Shown: positions 28,501-35,340 of the stretch, in pieces
Layout of the letters: every line of letters starts with the position of its first letter
Numbering within the stretch: the stretch's first letter is position 1
NCBI GenBank assembly: GCA_033344775.1
Contig: JAWPMT010000007.1
Span: 310,001-374,000 of the forward strand
Direction of reading: 5' to 3'
Origin: Cytophagales bacterium
GTDB taxonomy: Bacteria > Bacteroidota > Bacteroidia > Cytophagales > Cyclobacteriaceae
Length of the DNA: 64,000 nucleotides
Notes under the pieces: generated by a model
What the model saw: the letters and a program-made list of their open reading frames with translations, nothing else
Told to the model about the DNA's origin: nothing
Database searches by the model: none
Position numbers and translations under genes: made by a program

Positions 28501-29278
28501 TTCATCTGAAGAAGACCCGATTGATTTCTACCGTCTGGAGACAGATCGAAGCATTTTTAGAGTAGGGTTGTTGCAACCTTTTGGAGGACGAGACCGAGGG
28601 TTGTTCAGGTTTGGGACGTTGATCCGGCAAGCAGAGGTAGAACGAGATGATAACCGATTTATCGATCAGATAGAAACAGGAGTTGACCCGGACAAAGTAG
28701 ATCGCAATCACTTTTACTATGGCTTGGATTTTGGACTTAAGTTAGATACACGAGACAATGCGGCCATGACTACTCAGGGCATCCATCTTGATGCGAAACT
28801 TGAACATTTGTGGGGACTGAACAATGTATCGGAAGACCTGACCAGAGTCACCGGAAGTTTCTCCTTTTTCACGCCGATCAAGTATCCTGCTCGATTGGTC
28901 ATAGCGAATCGTGTAGGGGTAGATCACATATTTGGAAATGACTTTGAGTTTTTTAATGCGTCGCAGCTTGGCGGCTGGACCAACCTAAGGGGCTTCAGAA
29001 GGAATCGCTTTTATGGGCAATCGGCCTTTTATCACAACCTGGATCTGAGATTGAAACTGTTCTCCTTCACGACCTACATTTTCCCTGGACAATTCGGCAT
29101 CCTGGCCTTTCAGGATGTGGGAAGGGTATGGATTGAGGGAGAGAATTCTGATACCTGGCACGTCGGCCGTGGAATTGGCGCTTACATTGCCCCACTTGAC
29201 GTCACGGCCATTTCCTTCAACTGGACCTTCACTGACGAAGAGGATTTGTTCTCGGTGAGGTTTGGGTGGTTTTTCTAG
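25586..29278 (+). CDS. Metallophosphoesterase / kinase-like / Omp85-type barrel fusion
   Basis: This 1230-residue protein has a signal peptide (residues 1-21). Residues 24-345 form a calcineurin-like phosphoesterase with all metal motifs: MGDAG (29-33), GDN (63-65), GNHD (105-108), AHH (206-208) and GHEH (290-293). Residues about 410-735 look like a divergent kinase fold: a beta-3-like strand QYVLRSIEKD (451-460), then GDWDRHDDQWRW (587-598) and IPRDRDQAFF (614-623). These mirror the D-R-H-x-x-N and metal-aspartate motifs of HipA/FAM20-type kinases. Residues about 865-1230 form an outer-membrane barrel with GGWTNLRGFRRNRFYG (1129-1144), the Omp85 'LRGF' signature, and a terminal aromatic residue. 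Phosphoesterase and kinase regions would be periplasmic or surface-exposed. Activity of the middle domain is inference. Confidence 0.85.
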   Translation: MTGKKILLIGSMMFVLNSLFAQDFSVFLMGDAGEPKFPEDKNLNFLKQKVANASEEDVLIFLGDNLYPKGLPDEEDPERAAMEKKLIPQLEIIKNFKGKSFIIPGNHDWAQGRRQGLNNVRNMERFVTAYTGKAEAFLPKNGCPGPEEIILSDKVTLIILDTQYFLHSQEKAREADGCEAPGTSEALELFEDMIVRNANKHIIVAAHHPLYTYGPHGGKYKFWKANLFPLTEAKSMKNLYIPLPGLGTIYWVNRAVIGNIQDIPNPKYKIIRNVLVDILKKADNVVWASGHEHSLQYITNENAHYVVSGSGSKTSHVVKGKGTQFYKKEQGFAEVAYEDAGAVELTFWSGESESEIYRKELYSKNVITDQQELANRPDYSTQKITIPASKQYGISKKASFWLGENYRKTWETPIEVPFFDVNKEYGGLEILKRGGGRQTLSLRMEAEDGKQYVLRSIEKDPSQLLPKTLRRSFAADFLQDQISSSHPYGALAVPKLADAAGVYHANPKLVYVPSDPAFGKFRYAFEEQMYLYEERPNDVAASAPFFGEGDDVKGTLDLLDKEIYEDNDNWIDQRFVLRSRMFDMLIGDWDRHDDQWRWVGKKNEDREGRRYRPIPRDRDQAFFVTDGLLPKLAASKWAVPSSEGFDEEVNWAPGLSWNMRWFDRSFINEPEWEDWDVVISDIQANVTDDIIDEAIKDLPKETYELTGPEIARILKVRREKLKTFARELYEYLSKEVEVVGTNKHEHFLVERLNDNETRVTVTKRTKDGDLKHRMYQRTFLHNETREIRLYGLGGQDVFDIEGDVRQSLKVRIIGGKKKDVINDQSTVKKGGKKTVVYDKIDKTVITYGKETKSKLSDNPEVNAYNRKGYVYDKTFPLISAQYNPDNGLYLGGGFFMWKEGWRKSPHASQHLLLANAAFAINSFNFKYDGKFFNVLGKAGLELLAEIQEPFFVSNFFGYGNETTWDFNGEDIASSEEDPIDFYRLETDRSIFRVGLLQPFGGRDRGLFRFGTLIRQAEVERDDNRFIDQIETGVDPDKVDRNHFYYGLDFGLKLDTRDNAAMTTQGIHLDAKLEHLWGLNNVSEDLTRVTGSFSFFTPIKYPARLVIANRVGVDHIFGNDFEFFNASQLGGWTNLRGFRRNRFYGQSAFYHNLDLRLKLFSFTTYIFPGQFGILAFQDVGRVWIEGENSDTWHVGRGIGAYIAPLDVTAISFNWTFTDEEDLFSVRFGWFF

Positions 29279-29302
29279 GATCATCTAGGATTTGATCTGG
29301 AC

Positions 29303-29320
29303 ATACCACAAATGTGGTAT
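29303..29320. repeat. 18-bp palindrome
   Basis: ATACCACA-AA-TGTGGTAT is a perfect 8-bp inverted repeat with a 2-nt centre, 24 bases after the barrel-fusion stop. It lacks a T tract, so it is either an operator-like site or a small repeat rather than a typical terminator. Confidence 0.4.
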
Positions 29321-29407
29321 CGTTCAATTACCATCATGCGTAGTACGGATTCATGTGACTATTCGTAGATTTTTGTTTCATCAACTTTTCACGAAAAGCA
29401 TTGCATC

Positions 29408-29584
29408 ATGAAACTCTTCACAAATCTATTAGGTGACAAACGAATAAGGATCCGATTTAATCACCTATTGGCCACTCATACGGTTACTTTAGACCATCAC
29501 GACATACTTTTCTCCGGATCGAAAGACAAGTGCCTGGATTTTGTAGGAGGTCAACTGGATGCAATCCTTGCTTCGAGGCAGTAA
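29408..29584 (+). CDS. Possible 58-residue protein
   Basis: An ATG-initiated frame of 58 codons begins MKLFTNLLGDKRIRIRFNHL and ends LDAILASRQ. It has no recognised domain and no signal peptide. It is basic at the N-terminus and contains a histidine cluster (LDHHD). It sits alone in the 900-bp spacer between the barrel fusion and the first histidine kinase. The only support is a coherent frame in an otherwise empty region. Confidence 0.3.
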   Translation: MKLFTNLLGDKRIRIRFNHLLATHTVTLDHHDILFSGSKDKCLDFVGGQLDAILASRQ

Positions 29585-29645
29585 CCAGATCAGATTTCAA
29601 TTGGAATTAGAGCTCGGTCGCTTTTAGTAGTTTTGAAATAAAAAC

Positions 29646-29780
29646 ATGGACCTGATTGTCTCACTGATCATAAATGTAGCTGTTGCCTTAAGCGCTCCTA
29701 CTACAGAAACATCGCAACCAGAAATTAAACAATTATCTACGGCTGATGGTCCGAGGTACATTGTCACTGATGGGAATTGA
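29646..29780 (+). CDS. Possible 44-residue exported peptide
   Basis: An ATG-initiated frame encodes MDLIVSLIINVAVALSAPTT and then a polar tail ending VTDGN. The N-terminus is a short hydrophobic segment that could be a signal or membrane anchor. An exact TAnnTTTG match (TAGTTTTG, 29628-29635) lies 10 bases before the ATG, which supports transcription here. No family is recognised. Confidence 0.35.
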   Translation: MDLIVSLIINVAVALSAPTTETSQPEIKQLSTADGPRYIVTDGN

Positions 29781-29854
29781 ATTCGACGGTCTTCGCCTTT
29801 GTTGGGAAGGCTAAGAATCAGAAACTATTATTATTTGAAGGTAGAAGAAAGAAG

Positions 29855-29929
29855 TGGGATATACTGGATTCGAACCAGTGACCTCTGCCCTGTCAAGGCA
29901 GCGCTCTAAACCAACTGAGCTAATATCCC
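29855..29929 (-). tRNA. tRNA-Val (GAC)
   Basis: On the minus strand the sequence folds as a cloverleaf. The acceptor is GGGATAT/ATATCCC with discriminator A, and the D arm contains AGCTCAGTTGGTTTAGAGC. The anticodon stem CTGCC/GGCAG encloses the loop TTGACAG, so the anticodon is GAC. The T arm is ACTGG-TTCGAAT-CCAGT. The CCA end is not encoded. Flanking sequence to 30182 shows no other gene. Confidence 0.97.
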
Positions 29930-30182
29930 ATTAAGGAATCTATTCCTTTGAAAGGACGACAAAACTAGCCATTTCCAATTTGATAGTGCTAACTAAGGCT
30001 CAAAAAAGAAGTTGAAATATGTCTTTTTTGAAACTAAGCTGATATTGAATTTAGAAATCACAGACTAAGTCCACACTGTTAACGTCTTGTTAATCATCTC
30101 GTGTTTCTTCCTCCCCTATTTACTTTTACATTGAGGAGGTACGTTGATATCAAAAGTAGCTCGTTTCACTTGATCACAGTAA

Positions 30183-31430
30183 ATGCAAAACGCACCCATA
30201 CGCATACTGATTGTTTTGGCCACCGTGGCGCTGGCAGGGATCATTGCGTCTCAGATGTATTGGGTGAACATGGCCTTGTCAAATGAGAATCAGCAATTTG
30301 ATCACTCGGTGCAAATGGCCCTCAATAATGTGGTGGAAGGGCTCTGTCAGATTGAAGGCAATGACATTCCACTGAACAATCCCATCGATCGTATCTCCAA
30401 TAACTACTACATCGTACGTACCAATAACCGGATCAATCTGGAATCACTGGAGTATCTGCTCAAGGCAGAGCTGGAGAAAAGAGCGGTCACGCAAGATTTC
30501 GAATATGGTCTCTACGATTGTGAAAGTGATCGGATGGTATATGGAGATCTTGTTCAACTGTCTTCCAGCCCTCCGATAGAAAAAAAATCCCTGTTCCCGG
30601 AATTAAAGGGGGAGGCTTATTATTTTGGGATTTACTTTCCGGGAAGGGCCCGGGGCTTTTTTCGAGACCTTCAGTTCTGGCAGATCACAACGATGCTGGT
30701 CATTATCGTAATTCTTTTCATGGGGTACGGGTTGTTTGTGATTCTGAAGCAGAAGCGTCTGCGTGACATTCAACGAGACTTTGTCAACAATGTCACCCAT
30801 GAGTTCAAAACACCGATCGCTACGCTTAAAATCGCTTCTGAAGTGTTTGCAAATGCAGATAGGGAACAGCCGGAGCGGCTCAAAAAATACGGCGCTATAG
30901 CACACCTTGAAACACAACGACTGGAAGGTCAGGTGAGCCAATTGCTGAAGAATAGTTTACTTGAAAGAAAGCCTAAGATTGAAAAAGTAAAACTAGAGGT
31001 GCGAGCTATTCTGGACCGGGTTGTACAGACACTGAAACCGGTGGCAGATGCTGCCGGAAAGACGATCATTTGTAATGAGACAAATGAACCCATGTATGTG
31101 CTGGGCAATTCTGATATGCTTGAAGCCGTCTTTTACAATTTGTTGGATAATAGCATCAAGTACGGTGGGGATAAGATTGAAATTGAGATCCTTAAAGATA
31201 ATCAGCACGTTCAGATGGTGATCGGCGACAATGGACCGGGAATTCCCAAAGCCTACCGCAGCAAAGTGTGGAAAAAGTTCTTTCGGGTTCCGACTGGAAA
31301 TGTCCATGACGTCAAGGGATTTGGCCTCGGACTGTACATGGTGAACAACATCATGAAGAATCATAGAGGGAGCATCGTGCTGAATAATCAGCAGGGCAAT
31401 TCCTTCCAACTTAAATTCAAATTGGCATGA
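30183..31430 (+). CDS. Sensor histidine kinase (first of two paralogues)
   Basis: This 415-residue membrane kinase has a first transmembrane helix at about 7-28 (ILIVLATVALAGIIASQMYW) and a periplasmic domain of about 130 residues. The second helix is at about 163-183 (ITTMLVIIVILFMGYGLFVI). The catalytic core carries FVNNVTHEFKTPIATLKIA with the phospho-accepting histidine, NLLDNSIKYGG (N box), IGDNGPGIPKAYRSKVWKKF (G1/F) and GFGLGLYMVNNIM (G2). No HAMP is evident. The build resembles Bacteroidota RprX-type kinases. The stop overlaps the regulator start by 4 bases, so this is its cognate pair. It is paralogous to the kinase at 33064. Confidence 0.95.
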   Translation: MQNAPIRILIVLATVALAGIIASQMYWVNMALSNENQQFDHSVQMALNNVVEGLCQIEGNDIPLNNPIDRISNNYYIVRTNNRINLESLEYLLKAELEKRAVTQDFEYGLYDCESDRMVYGDLVQLSSSPPIEKKSLFPELKGEAYYFGIYFPGRARGFFRDLQFWQITTMLVIIVILFMGYGLFVILKQKRLRDIQRDFVNNVTHEFKTPIATLKIASEVFANADREQPERLKKYGAIAHLETQRLEGQVSQLLKNSLLERKPKIEKVKLEVRAILDRVVQTLKPVADAAGKTIICNETNEPMYVLGNSDMLEAVFYNLLDNSIKYGGDKIEIEILKDNQHVQMVIGDNGPGIPKAYRSKVWKKFFRVPTGNVHDVKGFGLGLYMVNNIMKNHRGSIVLNNQQGNSFQLKFKLA

Positions 31431-32110
31431 AAGGGTCTATTTTTTTAGTTGAAGATGATGACAGCCTGGGCTTTGTTACCCAGGACAGTTTACAAGTAGA
31501 AGGATACCATGTTTCCTGGTTCAAGAACGGCAAAGAAGCCTGGGATGCGTTTAATGATCAGGTTTTTGACCTATGCTTGCTGGATGTCATGCTTCCTTCT
31601 ATGGATGGTTTTGAATTGGCTCAGCGCATCCGGGAGGTCAATGAGTTTGTGCCTATCATCTTTTTGACTGCCCGCGTTCAGGAAGAGGATCGCCTTTCTG
31701 GGTTTGAGATCGGCGGGGATGATTATATCTCCAAGCCTTTTTCTATGCAGGAGTTGCTTTATCGAGTAGCGGTATTCATGCGTAGGACATCCATCACCAA
31801 GAAAGAAGAAGTTCAGGAGGCCATAGGGACGTATCAGTATGATAGCAGCAACCTGAAACTGGTACATGAACAAGAGACCATCAATTTGACCCAAATGGAA
31901 GGTCAATTATTGGCCATGTTGATGGAGAAAACAGATGAATTGGTGCGAAGAGAGGATATTTTGGTCCGTATTTGGGGGGAGAATGACTATTTCAAAGGGA
32001 GGAGTCTGGATGTGTTCATTTCCAGATTGCGCAAGTACTTACGGCACGATGAATCGCTTTCCATCAAGAATCATCATGGTGTTGGGTTTACATTGACTAA
32101 AAGTGCCTGA
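31427..32110 (+). CDS. OmpR-family response regulator (first pair)
   Basis: This 227-residue protein has a receiver domain with the acidic pocket FLVEDDD, phospho-acceptor Asp in LCLLDVMLPSMDGFE, the switch threonine in IIFLTAR, and the lysine in DDYISKPFSMQEL. It is followed by a winged-helix DNA-binding domain (LTQMEGQLLAMLMEK...RREDILVRIWGENDYF...RSLDVFISRLRKYL...GVGFTL). It overlaps the kinase gene by 4 bases. Its stop codon lies inside a 14-nt tandem repeat. Confidence 0.95.
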   Translation: MKGSIFLVEDDDSLGFVTQDSLQVEGYHVSWFKNGKEAWDAFNDQVFDLCLLDVMLPSMDGFELAQRIREVNEFVPIIFLTARVQEEDRLSGFEIGGDDYISKPFSMQELLYRVAVFMRRTSITKKEEVQEAIGTYQYDSSNLKLVHEQETINLTQMEGQLLAMLMEKTDELVRREDILVRIWGENDYFKGRSLDVFISRLRKYLRHDESLSIKNHHGVGFTLTKSA

Positions 32111-32138
32111 CCAAGGGTGCCTGACCAAGGGTGCCTAA
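32103..32138. repeat. 14-nt tandem repeat at the regulator stop codon
   Basis: GTGCCTGACCAAGG occurs twice in direct succession (32103-32116, 32117-32130), followed by a partial third copy (GTGCCTAA). The first copy supplies the last sense codon and stop (GCC TGA) of the response regulator gene. The unit length is not a multiple of three. Confidence 0.8.
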
Positions 32139-32170
32139 TTAAAGGATTCTCAAACTTTATTGGAGTGAAA

Positions 32171-32198
32171 TGTCAAACTGAGCTTGTCGAAGTTGACA
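32171..32198. repeat. Inverted repeat of the 'TGTCAAACTGAGCTTGTCGAAG' type
   Basis: TGTCAAACT and AGTTGACA flank a GC-balanced loop containing GAGCTTGTCGA, forming an imperfect hairpin. Sequences of this type recur in intergenic DNA of many Bacteroidota genomes. It lies between the convergent regulator and HNH genes. Confidence 0.45.
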
Positions 32199-32213
32199 TT
32201 CAGTAACAGGAAT

Positions 32214-32243
32214 AAAAAAAAAGGGCCTCAAATCTTGAGACCC
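32214..32243 (-). terminator. Terminator of the HNH gene
   Basis: Read on the minus strand, GGGTCTCAAGATTTGAGGCCC forms a stem of about 9 bp (GGGtCTCAA/TTGAGgCCC, one mismatch) and is followed by nine T residues. It lies 23 bases after the HNH stop codon. Confidence 0.85.
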
Positions 32244-32266
32244 TATCAGTAACCTTGGCAATTTAT

Positions 32267-32827
32267 TTAGGCGTTCTCCTGTTCGGGAACTTTGATATGG
32301 CCCCAGTTTTCGCCGCTCTTGATTCGGTACAATTGCATTTCTGAAATGCCGAATTGGCGCGCGATCATTTTCAAACGGGTCTTTCGATTCGGATCAAAAA
32401 TGCGCTCTTTGATCATTCGTACTTTTGACTCATTCAATTTTGCACTTCTTGTAATACCATCTCGCCAGGCAGGATTGCTCTGTTGATGCTTTTCTTTTTC
32501 GGCTTTGGTTGCCCACTTCAGGTTATCCAACTGATTGTTTTCCTTATTGTGATCCAAATGGAGCACAAATTTGGCGTCATCAGCAGGCATAGGCAGGAAG
32601 TGTGCTGCTACTAGCTTATGGATATAGAAGGATCTCCTTCCTCCATTTTCCAACCTTAAAGTGATGGTTTTGTAGCCACGTACAGTCGCAAATTTCAAGA
32701 TGTGGCCTTTTTCGTTGGTCTTGAAACTCTTCAATCTCCCATGACTGGAGATGTGGATTTTTTGCTTATCAACGACTTCATCCGTCGCGAGAGGTTTCCA
32801 CTCCTCGTAATCTTTGTGATTTAACAT
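32267..32827 (-). CDS. NUMOD4/HNH endonuclease-like protein with C-terminal HTH
   Basis: From the ATG at 32827 the protein has 186 residues. The first 65 form a NUMOD4-like module (EEWKPL...HISSHGRLKSF). An HNH_3-type nuclease core follows, with IHKLVAAHFLP (His70, His76) and LHLDHNKENNQLDNLKWAT (His90, Asp92, His93, Asn94). Residues 126-175 look like a helix-turn-helix DNA reader (LKMIARQFGISEMQLYRIKSG). This composition is typical of homing-type nucleases, but the gene is free-standing, not in an intron. It is inverted between two paralogous two-component operons. The TTG 51 bases upstream is a less likely start. Confidence 0.82.
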   Translation of the reverse strand: MLNHKDYEEWKPLATDEVVDKQKIHISSHGRLKSFKTNEKGHILKFATVRGYKTITLRLENGGRRSFYIHKLVAAHFLPMPADDAKFVLHLDHNKENNQLDNLKWATKAEKEKHQQSNPAWRDGITRSAKLNESKVRMIKERIFDPNRKTRLKMIARQFGISEMQLYRIKSGENWGHIKVPEQENA

Positions 32828-33050
32828 TAGCTCGTTCTTAATGATGCAGGTCAGGTAAATATATGAATTTTCAGTCAATTATCATAGCCTATGCTATACA
32901 GCAACAGTGCTCGTTTACTGAAAATTGGAAATTATCCTGACATATAAATGAAACGTACAAAGCGCCTTAATGATGCCCTTAACGGGAAATTTGCTGAGAA
33001 TAGTGCTGTTAAAAATGGTTAAAGTACAAGAAGTCAATCACTTGGCTACG

Positions 33051-33058
33051 TACATTTG
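33051..33058 (+). promoter_or_regulatory. -7 element of the second histidine kinase operon
   Basis: TACATTTG matches TAnnTTTG exactly and ends 5 bases before the GTG start codon at 33064. This would give a leaderless or nearly leaderless transcript if used. No TTG is seen at the usual -33 spacing. Confidence 0.4.
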
Positions 33059-33063
33059 ATTTT

Positions 33064-34572
33064 GTGAATCGCATTACCCTTAGGTGGATCATCGGAATCA
33101 TGAGTCTGGCACTTGCCGGTCTAATAATTTTTCAGTTATACTGGATTGATACGGTCATTCGTGCCAATGAAGAGCGATTTCGCAAAGATGTCATCGGTGC
33201 ATTGCAAAATGTATCACAAAAACTGGAACGACAAGAGATACAACGGAGAATGCAAGCGCAAAACCTGCTCCCTCCCCTAATACAACAAAACGGATCGATT
33301 GAGTTTGAAGTTACGGACAGTGCAGGCATAGTGAGAGATGTTCGCTTTTCTTTAACTTATACTGAACAGGGATATGAGTTGGTGCCTGGGCCTGAGTCCG
33401 GACCTAATCCCGAGTCAATCATGAATGATCCGGCGATCCAGGAAGAACTTACCAAAGTGAACAATGCTTCCAATAACATGATAGGGGTGTTGCAAGACAT
33501 GATGTTTTCGAATGCGCCGATGCAAACCCGAATGAGTCCTGACCAATTAGATTCACTCATCACGCACGAACTTGGTGAAAAAGGCATTGGAATTGATTAT
33601 GATTTTGGAGTGATAGCACCATACCAAAACCTTTTTTTATACCTGGAGGATCCCAGTAAGAATCAGATCCTGGCCAAAAGCGAATTACGAGCGAGTCTCT
33701 TTCCCAATGACCTCAATGGTGAATACAAATTACTCGTGGTGGATTTTCCGGAAAAGAGCGAGTTCCTGTTAGGTAAAATATGGTTGACCATGGCTAGCTC
33801 GGGCATATTGATCGCAGCCATCATGTTGTGTTTTGGCTATGCTGTCCGTACGATAGTGAAGCAGAAAAAATTATCTGAAATGAAAACGGATTTTATCAAT
33901 AACATGACCCATGAGCTCAAGACACCTATTGCTACGGTGGGGCTGGCCGTGGAGGCTTTGCAGGATAAATCTATCCGCAGCGAAGACATGCTTCAGGACA
34001 GATACCTGGGCATGATCGGTGAAGAGAACAAGCGATTGGGCCAACACGTGGAGAAAGTGCTGCAAATGGCAGCGATCGAGAAGAAGGATGTGCAGATGAA
34101 ATTGGAATTTATGAACCTGCACGAACTGGTCAAAGCGGCCACCCGAAAAATGGCTTTGCAGATCGAGAACAGAGAAGGCTCCTTAAAGACGGTACTCAAC
34201 GCAAAAGATCAGATGGTTAAGGGAGATGGCGTGCATTTGATGAATGTAGTGGTCAACTTGCTGGATAATGCCAATAAATATTCTCCGGAAAAACCAAACA
34301 TTGTGGTGCGAACTGAAAAAACTGGCAAGAACATTGTGCTATCGGTGCAGGATCATGGACTGGGCATGAGCAAGGAAGCCGTTCGTAATATATTCCAGAA
34401 GTTTTACCGTGTTCCTACGGGTAACGTTCACAATGTAAAAGGTTTTGGACTTGGCCTTGCTTATGTGAAAAACGTAGTAGAAGATCATCACGGCTCAATT
34501 GATGTACAAAGTGAGCCTGGAAAAGGAAGCAAATTTTTTATCACCTTACCCCTTCATTATGGAGACGCCTAA
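33064..34572 (+). CDS. Sensor histidine kinase (second of two paralogues)
   Basis: This 502-residue kinase has transmembrane helices at about 8-28 (IIGIMSLALAGLIIFQLYW) and about 240-262 (ASSGILIAAIMLCFGYAV) around a large periplasmic domain. That domain carries a proline-rich stretch (YELVPGPESGPNPES). The kinase core has FINNMTHELKTPIATVGLA, VVNLLDNANKYSPE, VQDHGLGMS and GFGLGLAYVKNVV. The GTG start is preferred because it gives the same N-terminal helix layout as the paralogue at 30183 (LALAGLI versus VALAGII). It overlaps the regulator gene by 14 bases. Confidence 0.94.
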   Translation: MNRITLRWIIGIMSLALAGLIIFQLYWIDTVIRANEERFRKDVIGALQNVSQKLERQEIQRRMQAQNLLPPLIQQNGSIEFEVTDSAGIVRDVRFSLTYTEQGYELVPGPESGPNPESIMNDPAIQEELTKVNNASNNMIGVLQDMMFSNAPMQTRMSPDQLDSLITHELGEKGIGIDYDFGVIAPYQNLFLYLEDPSKNQILAKSELRASLFPNDLNGEYKLLVVDFPEKSEFLLGKIWLTMASSGILIAAIMLCFGYAVRTIVKQKKLSEMKTDFINNMTHELKTPIATVGLAVEALQDKSIRSEDMLQDRYLGMIGEENKRLGQHVEKVLQMAAIEKKDVQMKLEFMNLHELVKAATRKMALQIENREGSLKTVLNAKDQMVKGDGVHLMNVVVNLLDNANKYSPEKPNIVVRTEKTGKNIVLSVQDHGLGMSKEAVRNIFQKFYRVPTGNVHNVKGFGLGLAYVKNVVEDHHGSIDVQSEPGKGSKFFITLPLHYGDA

Positions 34573-35254
34573 AATATTACTCGTAGAAGATGACCCTAAC
34601 CTTGGGCAGATCCTCAGTGAGTACCTGACATTAAAAGGGTTGGATACCCAACTCTGCAGAGATGGAGAAGAGGGGGGAGAAGCCTTCTCTAATGATCATT
34701 TTGACTTGTGCATCCTTGACTTGATGATGCCAAAGAAAGATGGGTTCACTCTGGCAACAGAAATACGCGAACAAAATACCACTGTACCCATCATTTTCCT
34801 TACAGCCAAGTCCCTGAAAGAAGATGTGGTGCAGGGATTTAAAATTGGCGCAGACGACTATGTGACGAAGCCGTTTAGCATGGAAGAGCTGATGCTTAGG
34901 ATCAATGCGGTGCTGAAGCGGACATTGAAGGAAACACAGTCCAATGTTTTCCCTGATGAATTCATCATCAGCTCTATGAAGTATTACTACACGGAAAATA
35001 AATTGATCACACCACTACGGGAGATCAAGCTTACAACAAAGGAAAATGAGTTGTTCAAAATCTTTTTTGCCAACCTTAACAAAACGGTAGATCGCTCGGA
35101 CGCTTTGAAAAAGATCTGGAAAGACGATAGTTATTTCAATGCCCGGAGCATGGATGTTTACATTGCGAAGCTTCGAAAATACCTTAAAGATGATGAGCAG
35201 GTTAAGATATTGACCATTCACGGCGAAGGGTTCAAAATGGTCAACCTCAATTGA
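34559..35254 (+). CDS. OmpR-family response regulator (second pair)
   Basis: From the ATG at 34559 this 231-residue protein has a receiver domain with LLVEDDPNLG, phospho-acceptor Asp in LCILDLMMPKKDGF, IIFLTAK, and DDYVTKPFSMEEL. A winged-helix domain follows (LTTKENELFKIFFANLN, RSDALKKIWKDDSYFNARS, YIAKLRKYL, HGEGFKMV). It closely parallels the regulator at 31427. A longer frame from 34499 lies inside the kinase gene and is unlikely. Confidence 0.95.
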   Translation: METPKILLVEDDPNLGQILSEYLTLKGLDTQLCRDGEEGGEAFSNDHFDLCILDLMMPKKDGFTLATEIREQNTTVPIIFLTAKSLKEDVVQGFKIGADDYVTKPFSMEELMLRINAVLKRTLKETQSNVFPDEFIISSMKYYYTENKLITPLREIKLTTKENELFKIFFANLNKTVDRSDALKKIWKDDSYFNARSMDVYIAKLRKYLKDDEQVKILTIHGEGFKMVNLN

Positions 35255-35265
35255 CCAGTAATCCA

Positions 35266-35273
35266 TATCTTTG
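35266..35273 (+). promoter_or_regulatory. -7 element upstream of the HisA-like gene
   Basis: TATCTTTG is an exact match to TAnnTTTG and lies 67 bases before the ATG. The implied leader has a short inverted repeat around ACCGG/CCGGT (about 35285-35302). Confidence 0.45.
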
Positions 35274-35340
35274 TTAGTGAAATCACCGGAACAGTTACCG
35301 GTAATTGGCAATTAATTTAGACGCTTAACTTTCACTATCT

